Origin: Haemonchus contortus
Taxonomy: Eukaryota; Nematoda; Chromadorea; Rhabditida; Trichostrongylidae
Reading direction: 5' to 3'
Assembly (NCBI GenBank): GCA_000469685.2
Contig: LS997562.1
Coordinates: forward strand, 1,328,501 to 1,392,500
DNA length: 64,000 nt
Below, one piece after another: positions 1-13,700 of the stretch. The notes beneath the pieces were generated by a model. The model made no database searches and had not been told where the DNA came from. It was given only the letters and a program-made list of their open reading frames with translations. Position 1 is the stretch's first letter. Every line of letters begins with the position of its first letter. The position numbers were made by a program, and so were the translations under genes.

Positions 1-3000
1 TTACATTTGCTGGCCACTTTCTTCAATCTTAATGCTGTATTTTTCTCAATAATAGAGAGGGAGCCATTTCGAATGATCAAGCCTAATAAATATTGAAACA
101 AAAAAGAAACGAGCGAAACGATGAAAAGCAAGTCAACAAAAATTATGCTATCCTATCGACTGACGAGGATGCGGGCTGAATACGGTAATTGCAGTTTGAA
201 GATTTGAGATAATTAGGAAAGGTTTGTCGCATGCCGCAAAGTGAACATGGGGAATCGGGGGAAGTTCCTACACCCGTTGATTCCGTGTGCAGATTGAATT
301 CTGTCCAGCACTGCTTTCTATCACCTAATGGTTTTGTTCTTACGGGTTTAGTAGTTGTTGCAGTTACCCAACAGGATGTCTCAGGGAGTTGCTTTTTATG
401 GTGACCAGTTGATCACTCCACCTTTGCTTACGCCTCTGTAGGATTTCCTTTATCATATGCTGGATCTGTTGAGTGTTTATTTCGGGTTGCCGGTAATTTC
501 AATGCAAAGTCAACCACCCTCTATGCAAATTCCATCCAAAGTGTGGAGACGGTTTGGTGCTTATTTGCTAAAGCTTCTTTTATGAACGCTTAAGTGTAGC
601 TTTCGTTCTCCCAATAAAATGTGCGGTCATTGAGTTACCAAAAATATGCTGAAGGCAGGATTGAATAGTACAAACACAACCCATGGGTTTGCAGGTGAAA
701 GCTATGTCCACTTCTTCTTCTGGGCCTCTACTTTATTATTAACCATAAGATCGGTACTGATAATGACTAGGAGCACAAAAAAAAACTGTTTTTTTTTCGA
801 AAACTAGTCCAGTTTTCGACCGGTATTGGACATTTTTTTTTTGAGAAAAACAGTTTTTGTGCTCATAGTCATCGTAAGGCTGAGCTTGGACTTGGAAGGG
901 CTGGAAGTCTTTCATCAGTACGTTGTTATATCAAGTGATTGGATCTGTGGGTCGATCCGCAGACCATGCTTGTTTTAACAGTGCCTCCTACACTCCTCCA
1001 ATTTCTTTTTATTCGATTAAACTTACTGGATTGTCACAGATTGCTGTTCTGCTTGAACGAGAGCTCAAGTAGCTGCAGCTCCGAACACTCAAAAAGAATT
1101 TTGTCCTTTGATGAGACGCCTTCTATCGACATGTGAAAAAGTAAGGGTCCCACTCGAAGAATTTTAGGGAGTGTACATCTGTGTACACTTTCTGTTAGAA
1201 AAGACTTCGATCAGTTTAAAGGACTTAAATATTTGCCAGAGATCATGTAAATCTGAGCGCCCTGAATGTTGGTATTGATGGGTTGATGAGTCTGACACTC
1301 CGGACCAAATGGGCGTGATATCTGCCGTCAGTAACTACTTAACTTTACCTGTCGCTCTCTCGTCTTCTTATTATGAATTTTGCTTCTCCATTGTTCCCAT
1401 ACCAATCTCCCATGGCTCTCTGTTTTATGTTTGCAAAAAATCACAAGCGTCCAAATAAGGTTCGACCCTATGAACTATTTCGCTCGTAACGGCGGCGCAA
1501 CTTTTTCGCAGTCTGGGAAACCATCTTGACTTTGCAGCGGAGCGATGTTGACGAGCGTCGAATACGGCTCGGAACAAACTGTTCTTCGAGTTGCGATTGG
1601 TGTTTTTCGCCCCTCAACCGAGGGCCTACTGCGCTTCGTGTTGGCTAAGCCTTTCACCCTCTTACCACTCCCCAACTGCTAGCGCTACGTATTTGAAATT
1701 GAGCTTTCTCGTGGAAGAGATAATGAAAAACACGTTCGTAATCTTGTGCTTGCGAGTGGTTTGGTCGAGTACGAGTGGGTAGCAGAACCGACCCGCACGT
1801 ATGTTCATGCTGCCTGCTATCTTCCAGTGAGCGCTCTACCTCAACCTACCTCTTTGTGATACTTCTGGGAGGTTGCCTCTTTCACCAACTCAAACTAACT
1901 ACTGTTCACTACTGTTCAAGGATGTACTCCTCTCTTCGACACTGCTGATTATTCCTTCACTCCCATTCCCTTATCGCGATCATCTGGGCTGATATATTTT
2001 CTGAGCTCAGATGTGAGAGCCAAGTTTTTCTATACCCCCTGATTTTCCCGAACATAATTCGTATTTCTCAATTAGAACAGCTTGTTGATATGGGGACGTG
2101 TCTGTTGTGATCTTTCACTTTTTCAATTTCACATAGTCCTTTCTTGAAAAGCTCCTCTTGTTCTTGAACATCAAATCTCGAAACGGTGGGCGACCACTCA
2201 TTTCAGGCACGATTTCCTACTGTATATAATTTGCTGGTGTATGTTGATGTTTCGATGTATGTTTGATCGAAAAATCATTAGTCCTGTAGTCTTCGACATA
2301 GAAATTTCAAATGCGGAGGGTATACAGGCGGTAAGGTAGTAATACTGTTGGTAGGCAATGGAGGATGAAGCGTTATCAGTATAGTTACTAGGTTGTTCCT
2401 CCACAACGACCTCCATTCAGAATCGTAGTGGCGCCCTGAATGGGGTTGTGGGTTACACTAAGACTTGCGGTGGCCAGTGGATGTACAAGCCGAGCGAGAA
2501 AGGATAGAGACTTGTTTGTCTTGTGTGGGCATTAGTCCGGGATCCTGTCCTTGCACTACGTGATAGTGCTCCTTTGGCTCCTACATCAGCTTGTTCTGAT
2601 GACAGTTGATAGGGGCCTTGAAAGGCAAAGCCACTGGAACCTTACGCCCTTCGTGTCAAGAGTGGAACCGTGGCACATTTTTGAGCAAGGTGTTAGTAGA
2701 GGGGCCATAAATGGTTGGTGAAGAAAATGGTAAAAGTGATAAGAGCTGACAGTCGGTGGCATCCCTGTGGTTAACAATGGGGGTTTGGGATTCGGGGTGG
2801 GTACTTATTGACAAGGACTGATAACGACTAAAACGGGACTGGAAACAGGCAATGAATTAGAGACCCATTACTTCATTTCCTCTTTTCGAATTGGTAGCGG
2901 ATTCTTGCTACTTCAGAGGTGGTATATGGTGTGACTGAGTCGCAAATAAATGAACACAGAAAACGATAAGCTGGTAGCGGGGTCTGATAAGGTACTTTGG

Positions 3001-4328
3001 AGGAGGCAAGGGTTCTGGCTTCTAATTCCTTTGTCATTTAATATAGTCATAACGCTATTTCTCATTGTTAAAGTTGAGATAGTAAATCAGAGATAAGTCG
3101 ACGAGCGCAGGACCAAGAACAAGAACTGTTCAAAGTCACTGCTAAAGTATAGAAAGGGACCTAAATTACTTGTTATGTACTAGTTCACAACTCCAACAAT
3201 CTTTCGTTATTCTAATATCATTTGCGACAAGACTTTTTCATCCACGAATAATGTGGGAAACCTTGACCAGTGGTGACCATTCGTGAAGAGAAGGGATATG
3301 GATAAGGATATTTGATAGTGATGTCCCACCTGTCGAAATCTTTTGTAGGTGCCATTTGAGACTCCGGTTTTTCAACCAGGTTTCCCAGCTGCCCAAAAAG
3401 TCGGTGCGCCAGTATATTCAATAAAGGAGAGTCACAAATCCTTTATTAGAGCTTAGAGATTTCATAACCGTAGTGATAGGCGTGCACTCTCCGTGTCCTT
3501 CCGCGCAGTCGAGGGCATTCCCCTTCGATGTTTTCAGTTTTCACGACACCAAATGAATCATTTGTTTTGAAAAGAGCAATGAAGGCACAGCCGCACATTC
3601 CGACTTTGTCACAGCTACGAGAAGGGAACAGCGTGAGCCGGGCGATCCTACTAGTTTTCACCATCTATCTCTAGAAATATCAGCAACTCTTATGCCACGA
3701 TAGAAGTAACAAATTGAAATGTGCTGAAAATGCTCCATCTGCCACCCCTTTAAACTAATCCAGAAGTGCCAGAAAAAATTAAATTCGTCTTTTTTCTTCT
3801 TGAAAAGTAAAAATATGTTTTCTAAAGGCTTCTGAAACAAGCGTCTTAGGAAATTGTTATAGCTTCCCGAACAACCCAATCGAATGGAAGAGTTATTCAC
3901 TCCGTAACCTAACTCTGGTGCTGCTCAACTTGTGCTCTAGCTATTGGCTAGGCAGCTGTCTCCTTTTTTTATCCAGAAAATCGAAGATCAAAGTGGCCCT
4001 CCAGAATAATTCCTCTACCCCGATTTTTAATTTTTTTAAACTTGTTTGAGCTTGAGCTCGCTCACCCCCCTGCGCCTTTAGCTTCTCAGCGAGAAGTTCT
4101 CAGCGAACATAAAAGATGTGCCAGAGCAACACCAGTGCTATTCCTACTAAGTGAAAGGTGGATACTTTTCGAAGCTCTTGAAGCTGTACTTTCTGAGTTT
4201 TTCCTCCAACGCTACCGAATTCCTGATCTCCTCCTTATTCATCTTGCCCCTTACATGAGATCGCCCTCTGTTCCTCTCGCGTCATCGATAGTTGTCTTCT
4301 GTTTGATTTGGTTACCGATTTTGGACAG
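1..4328. other. upstream stretch, no gene resolved
   Basis: No open frame or exon chain in this stretch could be tied to lim-9 or to another family. It may hold lim-9 promoters or 5' exons. The only clear structure is the palindromic repeat at 759-873. Confidence 0.5.
759..873. repeat. short palindromic repeat / MITE-like hairpin
   Basis: The left arm (GATAATGACTAGGAGCACAA plus an A-run and CTGTTTTT) is inverted in the right arm, which reads AAAAACAGTTTTTGTGCTCA and then TAGTCATC. Arms are about 33-40 bases and the centre has its own small dyad (CGAAAACTAG..AGTTTTCG). It could form one hairpin of about 115 bases. No target duplication was seen. Confidence 0.6.
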
Positions 4329-4408
4329 TTCTGGCGGCTCCATTGAACCACCGAAAATACGATGGGTCTTCTAACGGAGAGCATGCTCGAAGATCCGGTC
4401 ATGATCAG
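4329..4408 (+). CDS. lim-9: tentative upstream lim-9 exon (start of PET region)
   Basis: This stretch follows a TTTTGGACAG acceptor and ends at GATCAG|GTTTAT. It gives two bases plus 26 codons and ends in phase 0, as the exon at 4642 requires. Its last residues, ..SGHDQ, join to VEEYMAQLP, and D-Q-V before the YxxxLP core fits the PET family (prickle-type proteins have a similar D-Q-V). The W-x-PPG usually seen just before this point is not there, so the exon is uncertain. A rival exon in another frame ends at 4469 before a stronger GTAAGT donor, also in phase 0, but its translation looks less like a PET start. No further upstream exon was identified. Confidence 0.45.
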
Positions 4409-4641
4409 GTTTATGACAGAAGTTTCTTCGTTATACGCCAGTAATCGACAGATTTCATGGTTAATCGATGTAAGTGAAGTCGATCCGCTATGTTGCTTTA
4501 AATCAGCCTATGAGCGGTTAAGCCCACTTGGCAGTAGTTCTTTTTTTAGTTGTGAGAGTCGAGGAAGTGAGTGCGTTTCAGCCAATTTCAAGCATTGTTC
4601 GACGAGAAGGTGTTGAAGTCATTAATTGCTGGTGTTTTTAG

Positions 4642-4797
4642 GTGGAAGAGTATATGGCTCAGCTGCCGAATCATATAGTACCGCGAGTGAACTCGAGTGG
4701 TGAGAAGCATCGTGAAAAGCAATTGCTCACCCAACTACCGCGGCAGGATCTGTCCGTTGCCTATTGTAGGCATTTGGGCAGCAACACAGAACGAAAG
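4642..4797 (+). CDS. lim-9: lim-9 exon A: PET domain core
   Basis: The acceptor is GTGTTTTTAG and the donor is AAAG|GTAGTT. The 52 codons carry the conserved PET core: YMAQLP, then a [14 protein letters not shown] segment, QLP, and a Cys-His pair (YCRHL). The exon starts and ends in phase 0. The GTG at 4642 is an ordinary internal Val codon, not a start. Confidence 0.9.
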
Positions 4798-7700
4798 GTA
4801 GTTCACAGTGACTTCACGACCGTTGTAGTAGCTTCCAACATGTCTCATTTCAGGTTTACGAAGAGTTCATCAATGCTCGAAATGAGATCGCCCTCGACAT
4901 AGGCTATGTGGCTGCGAATATTCCAAAGAGCATGGTAAGTGCTGATCTTGACTGTCCCATGTCCAGAATGTGACAGCACCCATATTCAGGAATGCCACAA
5001 GTGCTCAGGAGTATTGGAACGGAACGAGATGGCTGTTATAGCTCCGAAGCTGGGCGATTCGACCGGCTGGCATCCCGCCTGTTTCACCTGCGCTACTTGC
5101 GAACAGGTAGATTCGTCGACTTGCTATGCGCTCAGTTGGAGTGACCGTGAAAGATGGCCTTTAAACCTTTTATGGCAGCTCATTCTTGAGTAAATGTGAG
5201 AACTCTACGGATGCAAATGGGAAATGTGAAGGAAATTTTGAGTCTTGCATTCCATGGTTGGTAGGATTTCTTATAGAAAGTCCAGCATAAGTACGTAAAA
5301 GCACGCCGCATCCCCAAAAATGAAGGTTGTCCCGAAATTAAAGGGATGAACGATCACGAAATTCCCTTTTCCTTTCTGCTTGTACAAATTGATCGATCGC
5401 CCGTGTTTGGTAGTCTGGAGCCCCTGGGCCGATCGCAACCAATTTCTTCCAGTCTGTAAAGCATTTTCTCTAAGTGCATTACACCTCCTTGTAATTAAAA
5501 AAGGTTGATGCCAAAGCCTCATGAGAAATTTTCAAAAATAAGGGTCCTTCGATTCTTAATTGGTACTCATCACGTGTCAGCTGCGGAACATTTCTGGAGT
5601 TTCTTCGCAAACATATAAGTGAGTACCGGCACGATCGGTTCTATCCACTTTGTCTGGCTGGCTTCAAAGAAACACGGTATGCGATGGCAAGCACAGCTTT
5701 TGCAAACTGGAAGATCTCACCATTCTTAAAGCTATCCAAAAAGTTCCCGATGTGGGCACCAACAGTCTTGTGGTGGAACACTGATCTATCCAACAAAAAT
5801 CCATCATACACTCTAGAGTTCATTACAGGAGGTGATAGTTCAGTATTGTACGATTCCAAGATATCGTGCCGTGCAGCTACCTCTAAGAGGATCGCCCCAC
5901 GCAAACTAAATCGTAGCGTATGTGAAGGTCCTCGGTTTACCAACAAATCGTGATTAATCTGTGTTACATTTGTTGTGGGACGTTCACCACTGTCATCTAA
6001 GCCTCCAGCTTTCCAAGCTCGCGACAGCTGTTCCACAAAAAAGCTGAAATGAACCTCGGCGCATCACCTTCATTATAGAGCGAGATCCCATATAATTGGA
6101 AAAATCTTTCGCATTCTCGACGAGCTTAACTGGAACGCGCTGAACCGACCTTCTCTCCATCTGACATAGCCCCCTGTGATTATCAGTAATTTCATCTGTT
6201 ACTACCTCTGCTTCGTCGGATATGATCACCCTAATTCTGGGAAAAACTGTCGTGGGCTCAAACACTACGTGAAGCGCTGTAGTAAGTGATTTAGTTGAAG
6301 GATAATCTCTTTGAGAAACAACCGATATCTCTCTTGTAGCATTGTTGGAGTGGTTCTTTGGAAAAGGAACACAACATATCGATGCTTTTCAATCGGATCT
6401 TTCAGCTTCTTGTCGATCTGACCTACTGTGTGAAGGACGATCAGATCTACTGCGAACGGCACTACGCAGAATTGCACAAACCACGATGCGCCGCTTGCGA
6501 TGAGGTACGATACTTACTATTGGAATTAAAATCGCTGAGGTATTTGGTCAGTGATTAGCAGCTGCTCGTCCAAATAATTGACTTCTGGTATAATAATTTC
6601 ATAAAGAAGTCCAGTGGAAGAGGGATTTCTACTTCACACCACTGTCAAATCGGCATTCGGACTGTAAACCCTCTTCATGGCTAATCCTTTCGTAGCCTCA
6701 CTGAATTTTCCATAGAACTCATCAACGTGACGTCAAAAAGTAGCCCGAGTTGTCCATATCTATGTTTACATCGTTTGTGCTCGTTTTACTTTTGCCGGTG
6801 TAAACAAATGCAAAGGATTAGAAAGGGTCGTTGTGGTCTTCAGCGCCAGCGCCATGTCGGCAACGACATCTTATTGAGAAAGACCCACGGGTTCTCTTTG
6901 GGCTGTTATGTTCCTCTGTCGTTAAGGAATGCTTAAGAGTTCATTGTTAGAAATGGCACCAATTCACTAATTGGTTGAGAGCATTAGCTATCCAGCCGTA
7001 AAAGTTGTTTGCTGTTTAACTAAGATGTCTGCTAGGTGTGTTCTTGTGTCGGGGGCAGTTGTCTCTGCCTTCCTGAAGCCGGTGGGAAGTTTCCTGCAGT
7101 GACGGTTTATTCAATGCTACGAATAGATTAAGACCAGTTCAGGTGCCGGTATGAGGTCCACCAGCAAATAAGGGAATCGTTAAGCAGTTTAGGTCAAAAA
7201 AATCACATCATCGTCGAGGTTCTCTTTCACAGTCCCATTTTATTTGCTATCGGCCACCTCAAGGGAGGTGCATGATGTGTTACAGATTCGTGGATTCTGC
7301 GAAGAATAGTGGTGGCTGTCTGGAAGCCTTTGTTCAGGAGTGCGCCCACGCATACTCATGAAACTGAATTTGTCCTCCATTGTAGGCCTGGATCACCTGA
7401 ATTCTTCACAATTTTGAATTACCTTCTGTCCAATTTGGTAAATGGTGAAACTAAGGGAAATCGTGGTTTACAATGAGTACATTTTAAAGGGCAAATGAAA
7501 CGGCAAGGCCAATTTTTTTCAAAAATTCGGAGCACTTGTAGATAGCACTCGAGCCAAAAGCTTTCTTCTGTTTTACGTAAGAGACTTGTAATTAGAATGT
7601 ATCGGCGACCGAACTGCGGCCACAGCTATGTACAATAGAAAAGGGCGTCGCTCTAAAAATCTTGTACTCTCCAAATGGGATCCGAATGCCCTCGAGGATG

Positions 7701-10700
7701 GCTCTGAAGCCTGCCTAACAAGCTGTAGACACGCATGCACACGCCTACATCCCTTGAATTACTCGGGTCCTCATTATTTTCTCTTCTCTTTGTCCTTTGG
7801 GTCTTATATGAGAGGAAGAACACAGTTGCTGTTCAGAACCTGGTCCGACTTACACCTTGTGCAGTTTGCCAAATCTCAAATTCTACAAACTCGTTTTCCC
7901 CATTGACTGCAGTCATTGACATAAGTCCGAGGCGTCCAGTTTTCTTAATGCAGCTCAAACACGAGACAGAATTTCAGAAGCTGATAAAAGGCAGTTTGAA
8001 GGAGTCTAGCCATCAAAAGCCATGCGGGCCATTTTGATTTTCCTCTTGATTCTCAGTTAGGATAAGAAGGCGATGTGTTCAGAGTAGACGTGGAAGTCCG
8101 AAGTTGGGTTCTCTGACAACTTTTGATAACGACAAGTTACCAGAATATTGGCGACGTTGATGATTCCTTCTTTCATTATGCTCTCATTCATATTATCACA
8201 TTCCTAGGAGAGATTCTTTGTTTGTGGGATACTTTTATGGAATCTGGTCATCAGTGAACTTCCGCCCATCCGATTCGCAGTTTTGGACGAATTTTTACGG
8301 TTAATGGGTTGTCGTTAAAATAAAGCAGCCAGATGAGCGATGGAGCTGCAGTGCATAGTGGAGGGATTAAGTAAAAAGTTCTTCAGATAGTCAAGGTGAA
8401 ATTCAGAGCCACCGTGAATGGTTCTGTTTACTCCACAAGTTTCTTCAAGATTCAGTGGGTGTGATGAAATGGTGTACTTTCAGAGGAGCTGTAAGAAGAA
8501 TCATAAGTTGTCGGTGGCATTCTTTGGTGGAAAATGGGCCTAGTCCTTTGCGACCTGTACTTATCACGAACTGTCACAAAAGTATTCAGGTTTAATAGAA
8601 TTATTCGAAGGCCGATACGATTTGCTGGTTCCGAGAAAAACCCATCGTGGTGGTCGCCCATATGAATGTTAGCCAGCGTTGAAGAAATCTGAATGAGTTT
8701 CGGTGGTCCTTATTCTAGCTGTGGACCTGCTACTGCTGCTTAGGCATTTCCCCAAAATTCGGACCAGAATTCATGTTTGAGAGATATATCAAGTGGGAGC
8801 CTTCCCACTTCCATTTTCTCTGCAACTTGGTGGAATAGTCGTAGATCACGCTCTGGTCGCTGTAGCTGAGTTCAAAGCAATAAATTGCGGGGTAATGTGG
8901 AGTCCGACGATACGCAGACTATGTGGATTCATCTTACACTGCGTGAAAACCCACCGTTGCGCTACGATAGAGAGAGCTCAACTTTAGAAAATGTTACATC
9001 AATATCCCGCTAGTAACAAACAGAGCGGATTTCGTTGTGTTTCAACCATTCCCTGGGCTCAGCCGGCTGTCAATAACAACGACATGTGTCTGTCCGACGG
9101 CTAATTTTCATTGTGGTTCAACAAATCCGGCGAGAGCATTGATTCTTGGCGCAGTGGTGGCCCTTCCGGGGTGCATGGTTGCGCTGCCGCCGCGTGGCCG
9201 ACGCCTCGGACCACCACAATCGCAAAGGCTTAGTTGGCTAAAACAGCTTCGCCCGCCGCTACCACTTTGACTAGCCTTTTTCGGGAGTCACCAACTCACT
9301 GCCGATTTCGTTTATGCTGTTGTTGACACTACCACGGTAATTCATTTCTCATTTGGTATGCATTTCATCTGGGATTTGCGGTTCAATCAAACTGTTTTGC
9401 AGCCCTTTGTGCAAATCTATCCCGTTTTGGAAGAGAGAGGGACCAGTTGGCATTCTTGCACTCTTCAGATGATCTGAATTTAACATAACCTTCTTGACGC
9501 TCTTTGACGAGTGTTGTTTCAAATCAATGAATCGGAAGAGCTTTGTGGGTATAATCCCGGGTGTAGCTGTCAATCTCTCTATGGCTTTCTATCTGCTCCT
9601 CTGTTTGAGTTTCTGCTTTCGTCGAATTTCCGTCGTTGTTTCACTGAAACCACAACATAACTGCTTTCCTCTGGGTATCAATTATACGCTGCAACTCTCC
9701 CCAGAACACTGCAATACCACTGATGGGTGGAAATTTGGAAATTTGTCAGTTTTTCGGGAAGTTTTTTTTATATGGTTTCTGTCGTATGTTAAAAGTCTAT
9801 CGAGTACCAGTTTTATAATGGGGTATACTTGATGAATAAGCATGATTGGAGCAGTTCAGATTTTCACATTGGATGTCTCTCGCCGCGTCAGCTCGAAGTT
9901 GAATTTTTCCTGAGATAGTATGCATTCTCCTGGCTTCAGGTGGACGGATCTGAATCGTTTTTACTTCTTTTGCATCTTAGGATCTCAAGATGGCCTTACA
10001 AAAAGGTTTTTCACTGGAGCTTTATCATACAACTGATTTTCTTCTAAACTACAAGATTCAGTGAGATTTGTCTGACTAGTGGAACCACAACCAGCCGCTA
10101 GGCACAGCCTCAGAGGGGGTGAAAGAAAGGGAAATGCTGGTGTTGAAAATATTAGTAACATAGTTGCGCAAGCCACGCCTTCGGTGGGCCCTGAAGTGAT
10201 CGCCTCTTTCGAAACTGGGCTCTCAATGTTTTTTTTTTGAACTTTACGAGAATTGGAAGGGGGTCTGTTAGGCATTGAAATTCTCTGAATCAATCTCTCA
10301 CTCGCACACATATGTTCATAGGTCTCCTGGGACCATGGCCGTTCCGTCACAGTCGGCATCCTGCCAGCAAACCAGACGGGCCAGTTGAACGAATGAGCCT
10401 TCCATGGCGCCCAAGTCGATGCCCCGACGCCATTACACACCGCTCCCCGCCCCCACTGCCGCGAGTTGCTCGCAGCGGCTGCATCTCATCATATCTTTCC
10501 TGATAATCAATCCGGCTCTCGGGTCATGAAACCACTCCATAGGCAGCTGCTAGCTGACTTGGGAATGAAGCTTTTTCGCCTCTTGGATGCTTCCCCTACT
10601 CTCGTAACTTTTTCCTTTTTTGTTAAAGTGTATTCACGCTTGAGCTACTTTTCAATTGAACTGTATGGAGTTCTTCTTTACGTTTTGCTTTTTCTATGAA

Positions 10701-13700
10701 TTCGACTTTCTGAATGCCAGGTATCCAAAATAGTCGCTGCTGATCGGCTATGATCGACAAAGTCAGAGAATATCTTTAGTTTACGCTGATTACGATAGGA
10801 ATGGGACCACATCTCTGTTCATATCACCTTTCTGGTTTCTGCTTGAGGCTCATTGGGAATGCTTGAATTTCGGCCCTTTCTCTTTCCCTCTTCATCACTT
10901 GCCTTTACTTGTGGTTTTTCTTCCTTTTCAAACCACTGGAAAGGGCTGTCCAGTCGCAATCTGCCATCTTTGAGCGCCGCACTGTGCCTGTAACTTTCAC
11001 TCAACACAGAAAAAACTTTTCAATCGAGTCTGAGGGCTGCAGATGTCTTGCAAAGACACTCGATGAGCAAGTCTAAGCTCCAAAAGTGCGGATAAAGTTT
11101 TATGCCAGAACTGACAGAAGTGATGCTTACGCTTCATCTCGGCAGTGAACAGATCCTTCATTTCCGAGCAAAAAATGAAAGCATGGAATTCGACCACTTT
11201 GTGATTCCGCGCAGTCGATGACACATGGTAGATGGTAGTTCATCGGATGGAGTGTCTGAATTCTTTCCAGTCTTCCTGATCTGATTTTGTGACTTCCCTC
11301 AGAGTCGCTTTTAGAGTGGACCGACTACTTGAGGAGTTACCAAAAAGGTTGAAAAGTTAGTATATTATACATAGAATTCTTTATCGTTTTCTTCTTTGAC
11401 GGCGTCATTTTGTTTATATTCTTCATCTTTCTTTTCTTTGACTAGCATCAGGTGGTCGGAGAAAAATTGAGCATTCCACAGCAAGCAAGTTCGTGAGCAC
11501 ATTGGCCCATGGACACTAATCCACCCTCTGTTCGAAATTCGCTCAGGAGCCTACACCAGAACTGAAAGGAACTGATTTTTGGTCAACTCTTTCGCTTCTT
11601 CTTTCGCTATTGTTTTCGTCTCGTCTTTTCCCATTTCATTAGCGCCTCCCCCGCTGACCATTTCCTTTTGAGTTCTTTCAGAACCAGGTCTTTATCATGG
11701 GTTCCTGTATTGAGACTATTTGCGAATTTTCTCCAAACCAGTAGTCATTCCCGAGGTTTTCCCATGATTCCTGCATTCTTGTCCTCCAAAATATTCGTTA
11801 ATGGCTTTCGGGAAGTTATTGATAATCCAAATGTTCCTAGAATAGTAAGCTAAATAGGACTTCTCCATGATTTTAATTGTTCGAATATCTATAATGATAT
11901 GATCAGTGAAGGTGGACGACCCGTTCTCTGTGAAACTCGTTCCTATGGTTTTTTTTGAACAGGGGCCCACCGTAGGGATTGAAAAACCAAAATTTCGGCT
12001 GATTAATGGCCTCTTCAGACCAATCCCATCTGATATCGATTGCTTGGATTATTTTTCCGATTTATTCCGTTTTCGTTACTTTTCTCCGTCTTCACGCCGT
12101 CCTATCTGGCGCTCAATCATCTCGTCAGGCGCCCAGCTCGTCTGCTTCTCTTGTTCGTCGTCCAATGCCTCTTCAAATGCTCTGCCTGTGTAGGCCAGTA
12201 CGGATGAGGGCTATGCTTTTGTCGGAAGTGTATTACGACAAATCAAAGGCTGAACTGGCTGAACTGGCAGTGTCTGGTCCCTCTCTTTGCGCTGGTAAGC
12301 CCAACAAGTAGTTGTCGAGAATTCGCTCTAGAACTATTGAGAAAGGCTTATGAATCTAGCAAAGAAGGGCCCAGCTGTGAAGCGTTGGTTAGGGGAATAA
12401 GGGAGGGCCTGTCCATGGTTCCGAAGGGCGATACAGGGAACAGGCAAAAGGAAAGCTTGTAAAAATAACTCTGATGACATAGGAAAGCGAGCTTCCTTTC
12501 CAGGAAGTAGTATGTGTTGATGGGAAATTTCTGTAGGAGTGTCTCTGAAGAGCTGTCTTCGAAAAAGTCGAACGAAACTTATTGTTAAATAAAATCAGTT
12601 GAAATGGTCGAGGTCGAAGATTCTCATTGATTTCGTTGATGCCTATTTCTTACCGGATGATCCTGAGGCTAGACATCAACCGGTAACACTCCAACTTTGG
12701 TAATCGAATCAAGAAAATGTGCTAAATACCGTCCACTTTATCGATTGGTTTCCTTGTTTTGTTTTGTTTTGTCGTAGTGTCCTCCACTATTACACATCAC
12801 GCTCTGATGGGAACCAAGTTCGATTTTCAGCCCTTGAACCAAAGTGGGGCCTCACCAGGACTACATATGGATCGCAGCAGGTTTATTCTGCTCTTTGATG
12901 TCATTATTACTCAAGAATGAGTTCCTATGAATTCTCGCGGTCTATCATTTGCCCACATGCCGCCATCTTATTCAGAGAGCTGTAGGCTTCGCACACATGT
13001 TGCCTACGGTGTCCCCTATTTCTTGTGTTGGGACTGCGTGCTCGTTGTAAAGCCGAACTCGTCTCGTGGCAGCACTCTGAGGATGAAGTAATTCCCATGC
13101 AGCACTGCCTTCATTACTATCAAGACTACAATCGTCCTTTCGTGATTTCCTGATGAGCAATGGCGAACTGGTACTCGCGGATTCCATTACAGTGTCATGG
13201 CAATACTTAGCCCTTGAGACAATGCGCTCAGGTCGATATTATGCAAATAGCGGACACCTTTTTCCAGCACTTGCCTATCTTTCGTGCTGAACTTCGTAGT
13301 TTGCAGTTTCGTTGGTGGCTGTTCAGCTTTGCGGCGACTTCCTTCCAAAGCTCGAGCTGATCCCGTCAATCTCCAACTTACTGGAATTCAGCGCAGCGAA
13401 ATTCGGGAAGAAGTGCAAGCAGCTCTTGCGGTTTTTCAAGTACTGTGTAAAATGAAAGACTAGTCTCGAACCGGTGGTGAGGTTTTTTTTCTGCCCACAC
13501 CCACCAGAGGCGGGCCCGTCCTGAAAGGTTTCACATGGATTAATATTCAGCACGGCATTGTTGATGACTAAAGTTTTTGAACGTACTGAACTGGCATTTC
13601 TTTCGTTGTTATCCTGGTTGCCTAACTGCCACCAATAGGTGTCCGCTGTTTTCTAGCAAGTTAGATCCCACCGCCCCTGTATATAAAATATAAAAGGTTC

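Noticed and set aside
4362..4616. Open frame starting MGLLTESM as the lim-9 start exon
   Set aside because: It reads through the GTAAGT at 4470 into intron. The part before it does not resemble a PET N-terminus, although the splice phase would allow it.
9985..10440. 151-codon minus-strand open frame
   Set aside because: It overlaps a GC-rich island where stops are rare. The composition shifts abruptly and no domain was seen.
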